NCBI RefSeq assembly: GCF_000003605.2
Contig: NW_003150563.1
Coordinates: forward strand, 1 to 28,245
DNA from: Saccoglossus kowalevskii
Taxonomy: Eukaryota; Hemichordata; Enteropneusta; Harrimaniidae
DNA: 28,245 nt
Reading direction: 5' to 3'
In this document: one piece after another, positions 25,301-28,245 of the stretch
Layout: each line of letters opens with the position of its first letter
Position numbering within the stretch: the first letter of the stretch is position 1
Program-made: the position numbers and the translations under genes
The notes under the pieces: model-generated
What the model saw: only the letters and a program-made list of their open reading frames with translations
The model's database searches: none
Told to the model about the DNA's origin: nothing

Positions 25301-26168
25301 GAAGACTCATGCAATACATGATGCTCAGATTTGCTGATTTTTCACTAATGAATGTTTTGAGTGAACGTTTAACCTTTTTCATGAAATGACTTGCACATGC
25401 ATGAGGAATTGTTTTTTGCAAGTCATCCTTTCTTGATTGGCCATTGACTATACGCCAGGCGCTTTGTAGAAAAGCTTCTAATGTTTCCTGATTAAAAACT
25501 TCTAAAGTTGCCAAACGAAAAACCCAGCTTTCATCACTGTTAATTTGTAATGGTTGTGATATTTCATGAAATCCAAATATTGTTTTTTCTGCATGACGAA
25601 AACACTGCATCCAGAATGATATGTATGGTAAGCTGTGTGCTTCAGTGATTATAAAGGAAAGCGGGAGATCTGGCCCTTGACCAACTGGATTTGCAACTGT
25701 TAGTTCATAGTAAAACAAACGCCCAGATGATAATGTTGATTTAAGACATCCACCAGTAGCATCCCAGAAAGCCACAACCTTTTTACTCAAATCATGCCAA
25801 AACCGGACACCTGCTTCAGTAAAACAAACAACAAAAAGTGGTGAGACACTAAAATGTTGTATAAACCCTTTAACTTTACAATTTTGTTGGTTAGATGCCA
25901 TTTCATCTTTCATTGTCAGAATACTTTGTATTTCATCATTATGTAGTCTTTTACTGGTTCTGGCTTCACTTGAAATTTTCTGAAATACACTTTGAGTTTT
26001 ACCAGTTGTATTTCTGTTGCCTGAAAGAATCTGTTTTCCATCTAAATTTTCCATTTCTGTTATGTAGTGTTTAAATGGCTTTGTACCAGCTGCAAATTTG
26101 TTTTCTAACTCACGTCTTCTCTCGCCACGAATGGGTCGAGCTATATTTTCTGTTGGATCATGCTTCAT
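22371..26168 (-). CDS. DDE transposase + USP deubiquitinase + degenerate USP + start of Ulp1
   Basis: 1265 codons; the frame is also open for about ten codons upstream of this ATG, joining the preceding segment. Residues 110-470 look like a MULE-like DDE transposase: D136 in FWDATGG, D212 in NSDESW, C258/H261 in CASHFMKK, and E462 in SEHRMGILK as likely third acidic residue. Two KKRK clusters (506-509, 521-524) form a bipartite nuclear signal. Residues 618-915 are a USP (peptidase C19): GLENFSNNC with C630, QHDAHEF at 711-717, zinc cysteines 743/746/791/796, and H877 in SCGHY with D893/D894, so the catalytic set is intact. Residues 926-1160 repeat the USP plan without catalytic residues (CLHC 1016-1019, C1059/C1064, GNVQY where GHY is expected). 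The end, GHWLDDCLIT, opens a C48 protease cut by TAA. The enzyme would act in the nucleus; ubiquitin as substrate is inferred from the family. Confidence 0.8.
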   Translation of the reverse strand: MKHDPTENIARPIRGERRRELENKFAAGTKPFKHYITEMENLDGKQILSGNRNTTGKTQSVFQKISSEARTSKRLHNDEIQSILTMKDEMASNQQNCKVKGFIQHFSVSPLFVVCFTEAGVRFWHDLSKKVVAFWDATGGCLKSTLSSGRLFYYELTVANPVGQGPDLPLSFIITEAHSLPYISFWMQCFRHAEKTIFGFHEISQPLQINSDESWVFRLATLEVFNQETLEAFLQSAWRIVNGQSRKDDLQKTIPHACASHFMKKVKRSLKTFISEKSANLSIMYCMSLLLNSPNLDDFDETLYKIMVLLHSKQQSPTLEQACKHLKSKVRNIDNLGGVTIKYCIEKPDNLSKEETKTVLAQQTEEDFLTTFNSNFKQHFNEIKEKAKIEAENQQHTEMIKTNAYYSPKLADFMCKYYLPTCPFWSGLLLGDLTRHEQTNKLTNKNYNFIDRGNARTIGHSEHRMGILKNIQLGGKTLRLDEFISDVYGDIKGQQNAFTSNLLVGKKRKMQTTIREQWDSKKRKNQRTFSYQATPPKSVKVFSQKLRQIKSTTSTDTFKKFISNTKQCSGPNDLHRFNRELGQEWHNTPDLIKDELNHLSPSTPDPNHSIQTISANSNVVVGLENFSNNCWFNAVIQSILHCESVKNSLMKNQSTLRDFIEVSQNERFSFDNLHQLLNKMLTTSKMSLTKTDMANTLRSSSQIARLQLRKQHDAHEFYINFIDKFLKYRGLQTEMIITRERTCNTCGHKTRTDEILSYIQLNFPTNQKQDSFTLQDILQRLFEREEIHVDCESLQCKNENRIITSQAFIKSTSNILVILLTRHSWNKRTKRLSKIKNEIELEDKIDLSPLMKNPISENNYIIKSSVSHAGPTASCGHYVSTLYSEDNLPIMCDDTDTYHITQIPPNYHEYIIFFEKDIKEKISPIPHWQNTLLSAMQNCLAVKNIAAEISQKTHKDDTMKKIIHGDFNILKTVSMNLGEPLADVSTIKFINHVLGDMLTSQSKKKFVIKLLQHFNCLHCQTVSTSGIKEITSLPVNNFTKDSVKNAINEIRLKPMNPKCNSNTCTKPDKFRSFKPSAEPYIFQVGQTIILYTKKTSTDFQLTANLDLSAVVDEFPTFISKRTVFSMKTIVVCKSVSSGNVQYNTYIKNVGKWELTSMSSPQNKSFCTFSKLHTDCFEAEECIAFYDRITQSKYSSSDIKFKHSSDNDMNSCGKNKIVISIGKKKYEKMLEDMRDIDDILVVGINIQKQCIFDLINGHWLDDCLIT

Positions 26169-26187
26169 TTTTCCTTCATAATATATT

Positions 26188-27456
26188 TCACATTTGTATA
26201 ATTTTTTTCATTTTTATTGTCACTGTCACACAACAGTGTTGCGACTGACAATGACCTCGTGCTTGGAAAAAGCAGCCCTTTGGATTTGGGGAATTTGTTG
26301 TTGTGACTTTGTGATAATTAAACATTATAGCACAGTATGGATTTGACTGTGCAATACCTTTTTCAATTGTTGACTGCCATTCACCTTTTGGAAATAGTCT
26401 CCCAGTTTGATGTTTTCGAAGATTTTCCCATGTATTTGGGGGGAAAATGAAAGAGGATGATTTTGGTATATCATTCTCTACAAATGCAGAAGGCATGTCA
26501 CAGCCAAACACATGTCTCATTGTATTAGGAGATATAAATTCTCTAATTAGTAATTTATTGGCTGGTTCATGTGAAGGAGAATAAATTTTCTTCTCCTGCT
26601 CATGTTGGTTAATTTCATTTTCACTATCACTAGATTCTGTGTCATACTTGACACTACTGTCATTTAATTCTGTATTTGGTATTTCTCCAAGCTTTGCATT
26701 ATAACTACCACTTTCCTTTTCTTGGTCATCACTGATGTTATTTTCAATTTCATATTTTGTATTATTGTTATTGTTACTATTTATAAAGTGACCAACCTTG
26801 CTTGACATTTGTTTTTGTACTTGTGTATCTATAATTATATTTTCCTGGCTATTACATAATTGAGACTGGTCATTATTTACAAATAGAACTAAATCCCTGG
26901 TTGAATCTGTTGAGTTTATTGCATTTAGTATTGGTGATTTATCTTCTATTGTTTTCCTAATATTTTCTTTTATTTCACTAGTTGGCATTTTTGTTCCATT
27001 AATCTCAAATACTGTACTACTATCGTTACGATTTTCTAAACCACACACAAATGTAATCCCTTTTCCAGATTTAAAACCAGAATTCAATTGCAAACAATCA
27101 TAATGATACCATTCATTACACATTTGACATTTGATGTATTGTTTTTTTTTATCATATTTTGTTTTACAGACACAATATAACTTTTCACTTTTGTTTGAAT
27201 TTTTTTCAGTACTTAACCATGATTGACGGCGAAACTTTTTTGGTAGCTTAGCATTTCGTTTTGGTCTGGCCTGTTTTTCTTTTTTCTCATTCGAAAGCTT
27301 GGGTGATTTATCAAATGAAGATTTATTGTTAAGATTAATCTTTTTATGTTTGTTATTTAGGCCTGTTTCCTTGTTATCCACTGTATTGACTAAGGATGAT
27401 AGAAGATGTTGGATATTCCCTCTGTTTGCTCTCCATATCTCCTGTAAATATTTCAC
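26188..27456 (-). CDS. PHD-finger segment of the transposon protein
   Basis: Open frame of 422 codons whose first codon is GTG. No ATG begins it, because it is the continuation of the preceding segment after a frameshift in A8. A basic, nuclear-localisation-like stretch (residues 58-77, RPKRNAKLPKKFRR) precedes a PHD finger at about 95-141: C95-x-C97, C110-x2-C113, H118-x2-C121, then C138. The eighth ligand expected at 141 is Glu (FVCGLE), so the site may be degenerate. Residues 150-300 are low-complexity, acidic and Asn-rich (N5 run), probably disordered. Residues 395-409 (C-F-F-x6-C-x4-C-C) resemble the Cys cluster that precedes the DDE core in MULE-like proteins. PHD fingers usually read histone H3 tails, so this could guide targeting to chromatin. 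The final IIQM is probably out of frame, after the A7 run at 26,202-26,208. Confidence 0.75.
   Translation of the reverse strand: MKYLQEIWRANRGNIQHLLSSLVNTVDNKETGLNNKHKKINLNNKSSFDKSPKLSNEKKEKQARPKRNAKLPKKFRRQSWLSTEKNSNKSEKLYCVCKTKYDKKKQYIKCQMCNEWYHYDCLQLNSGFKSGKGITFVCGLENRNDSSTVFEINGTKMPTSEIKENIRKTIEDKSPILNAINSTDSTRDLVLFVNNDQSQLCNSQENIIIDTQVQKQMSSKVGHFINSNNNNNTKYEIENNISDDQEKESGSYNAKLGEIPNTELNDSSVKYDTESSDSENEINQHEQEKKIYSPSHEPANKLLIREFISPNTMRHVFGCDMPSAFVENDIPKSSSFIFPPNTWENLRKHQTGRLFPKGEWQSTIEKGIAQSNPYCAIMFNYHKVTTTNSPNPKGCFFQARGHCQSQHCCVTVTIKMKKIIQM
26202..26208 (-). other. Putative +1 frameshift site 2 (A7 run)
   Basis: Minus-strand ATG-AAAAAAA-TTATAC. Reading straight through gives IIQM and TGA. 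Skipping one A gives LYKCEIYYEGK and enters the transposase frame with no stop. The Cys in KCEIYY and the RPIRGERR that follows are what is expected after the preceding Cys/His cluster in MULE-like proteins. Confidence 0.75.
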
Positions 27457-27823
27457 TGTTTTTTTTGTTTGTAGGCCATGCAGCAGTTTTAGCTACTCTA
27501 GTCCAAAATGTTTTGTCTGTTATGTCCGAATATTCACTATCTAAAGGAAGTTGTACCCATATAGCTTCTGCTAAACAATTGTAGTCTCTAATTTTTTTTC
27601 TATTGTTCACAAAACGTGATTGTTTTGATTCAGGGGCACCACCCAATAAACCGTCATGAATGTCAATTACCCTTTTAACTCTACAAGTACTGTTTTTGCA
27701 TTTGTACTTCAAATCATGCAATTTGTACAAAGAGCTGCACCTGGGTGGCTTGATTGCAGCTGAGAACCCATTTCCTATGTCAGTCTTAAAATATCTTGAA
27801 AGAAAAAGTTGACTACAAGACAT
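27374..27823 (-). CDS. N-terminal segment of the transposon protein, unknown domain
   Basis: 149 codons from the first ATG, but the frame is open upstream through the whole 57-bp minisatellite to the window edge at 28,245, so this ATG need not be the true start. I do not recognise the product. Visible features are a basic C-x4-C stretch (C42, C47), a stretch DIHDGLLGGAPES and a C83-containing motif RDYNCLAEAIW that faintly recalls an OTU cysteine box, without an OTU histidine box found later. From about residue 121 the meaningful reading leaves this frame: the A8 run at 27,459-27,466 carries one base too many, and the sequence continues as TVKYLQEIW in the frame of the next segment. The last 29 residues, ending in SQYSG, are therefore probably an out-of-frame tail. 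Ahead of the ATG the frame encodes Ser/Pro/Arg-rich 19-residue repeats. Confidence 0.6.
   Translation of the reverse strand: MSCSQLFLSRYFKTDIGNGFSAAIKPPRCSSLYKLHDLKYKCKNSTCRVKRVIDIHDGLLGGAPESKQSRFVNNRKKIRDYNCLAEAIWVQLPLDSEYSDITDKTFWTRVAKTAAWPTNKKNSEIFTGDMESKQREYPTSSIILSQYSG
27459..27466 (-). other. Putative +1 frameshift site 1 (A8 run)
   Basis: Minus-strand AAC-AAAAAAAA-CAGTG. Upstream of the run the coding frame is that of the RDYNC segment. Downstream the coding frame is that of the PHD segment. Skipping one A joins them without a stop. The upstream segment otherwise runs into a short tail and TAA at 27,374, and the downstream frame has a TAG about 50 bases upstream of the run. Confidence 0.7.
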
Positions 27824-27861
27824 AGGAGTAGAGGTTCCTGTATTTGGACGTTGGAGAGCAG

Positions 27862-28245
27862 AGGAACAAGTGTTGGAAGGTCTAACTGACCTTCTAGCAC
27901 TCGAACAAGGCGGAGGGGAGGGACGAGTGCTGGAAGGTCTAACTGACCTTCTAGCACTCGAACAAGGCGGCGGGGAGGGACGAGTGCTGGAAGGTCTAAC
28001 TGACCTTCTAGCACTCGAACAAGGCGGAGGGGAGGGACGAGTGTTGGAAGGTCTAACTGACCTTCTAGCACTCGAACAAGGCGGAGGGGAGGGACGAGTG
28101 TTGGAAGGTCTAACTGACCTTCTAGCACTCGAACAAGGCAGCGGGGAGGGATGAGTGCTGGAGGGTCCAACTGACCTTCTAGCACTCAGACAAGGCGGAG
28201 GGGAGGGACGAGTGTTGGAAGGTCTATCAGACCTTCTAGCATTCA
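27862..28245 (-). repeat. 57-bp coding minisatellite, ~6.5 copies, runs off the right edge
   Basis: Units begin at 27,875, 27,932, 27,989, 28,046, 28,103, 28,160 and 28,217, each 57 bp (19 codons), GC-rich unlike the surroundings. In the frame of the N-terminal segment they encode repeats of the type ARRSVRPS-N/S-TRPSPPPCSS with no stop up to the edge: Ser/Pro/Arg-rich and probably disordered. Each unit contains an imperfect hairpin, GTGCT-A-GAAGGTC-5-nt loop-GACCTTC-C-AGCAC, 12 pairs with one mismatch. The unit length divisible by three keeps other frames open too, including LEGQLDLP on the minus strand and LEGLTDLLALEQGGGEG on the plus strand; I regard these as shadows. Confidence 0.85.

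Larger units (their letters stand above)
21294..28245 (-). pseudogene. Broken transposon polyprotein gene: repeats-PHD-DDE-USP-USP'-Ulp1-ParB-like
   Basis: Four minus-strand open segments are collinear parts of one intronless gene. The first two shifts both need one base skipped inside an A-run (A8 at 27,459-27,466 and A7 at 26,202-26,208). The last break is a single TAA at 22,371-22,373 with the same frame open on both sides. Continuity is supported by domain logic: the Cys/His cluster at the end of one segment continues into LYKCEIYY of the next frame, and the Ulp1 motif GHWLDDCLIT continues past the stop as YIRLL with no residue lost. The 5' end lies beyond the right edge. The domains point to a Mutator/Foldback-like DNA transposon that carries deubiquitinase and deSUMOylase modules. 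Homopolymer shifts could be assembly errors or real decay; the TAA is not explained by homopolymer error. Confidence 0.8.

Noticed and set aside
21294-26168. Altered genetic code (TAA as sense codon)
   Set aside because: Only one internal TAA occurs in well over 1,500 codons, and TAA also terminates the last segment; a reassigned stop would be frequent.
21505-27584. Several + strand open frames of 62-123 codons opposite the large minus-strand gene
   Set aside because: All lie antisense to segments with clear domain signatures and have no features of their own.
27374-27823. OTU protease in the N-terminal segment (DYNCLAEAIW)
   Set aside because: The Gly of the usual DGNC box is replaced by Tyr, and no matching His box was found; similarity is too weak.
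27775-28185. Minus-strand frame of 136 codons with LEGQLDLP repeats and + strand frame of 94 codons with LEGLTDLLALEQGGGEG repeats
   Set aside because: A 57-bp unit without stops keeps several frames open automatically. Only the frame continuing into the RDYNC segment is linked to the rest of the gene.
21294-28245. Polinton/Maverick or viral origin because of a C48-type protease
   Set aside because: No type-B polymerase, integrase, packaging ATPase or capsid signatures; the protease is fused to a DDE/USP protein instead.

Overview
The window looks like nuclear DNA of an animal, probably an invertebrate. It is AT-rich and holds a long satellite array. Its one coding locus has PHD finger, USP-type deubiquitinase and Ulp1-type SUMO-protease signatures, which are eukaryotic families. 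I cannot name the species. There are no bacterial operons and no recognisable tRNA or rRNA.

Layout. (1) 1 to about 19,322 is one uninterrupted head-to-tail satellite of roughly 107-108 monomers. The monomers come in two length classes, 180 bp and 176 bp. The array is cut by the left edge and ends on the right in a decayed partial monomer. It shows local duplications and higher-order blocks. (2) About 19,323-21,293 is non-coding sequence with a few repeats, a run of three hairpins and, at its right end, AATAAA signals for the minus-strand gene. (3) 21,294-28,245 (minus strand) is filled by four open segments. (4) 27,862-28,245 is a GC-rich 57-bp minisatellite that continues beyond the right edge and is in frame with the first segment.

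The main result is that the four minus-strand segments read as one broken gene. Reading 5' to 3' (right to left), a +1 frameshift sits in an A8 run (27,459-27,466) and a second +1 frameshift in an A7 run (26,202-26,208). A single in-frame TAA (22,371-22,373) then falls inside a conserved Ulp1 motif. Ignoring these three lesions, one polypeptide of roughly 2,300 codons, open at its N-terminus, would carry in order: a Ser/Pro/Arg-rich 19-residue repeat tract, an unrecognised Cys-containing region, a PHD finger lacking its last ligand, a Cys/His cluster, a MULE-like DDE transposase core, a complete USP (C19) deubiquitinase, a second degenerate USP-like half, a C48 (Ulp1) protease and a ParB/sulfiredoxin-like DGNHR domain.

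I interpret this as a Mutator/Foldback-like DNA transposon gene that carries its own ubiquitin- and SUMO-pathway proteases and a chromatin reader. Foldback elements are known for long tandemly repeated ends, so the satellite 2 kb downstream may belong to the same element. That link is inference, because the other end is not in the window.
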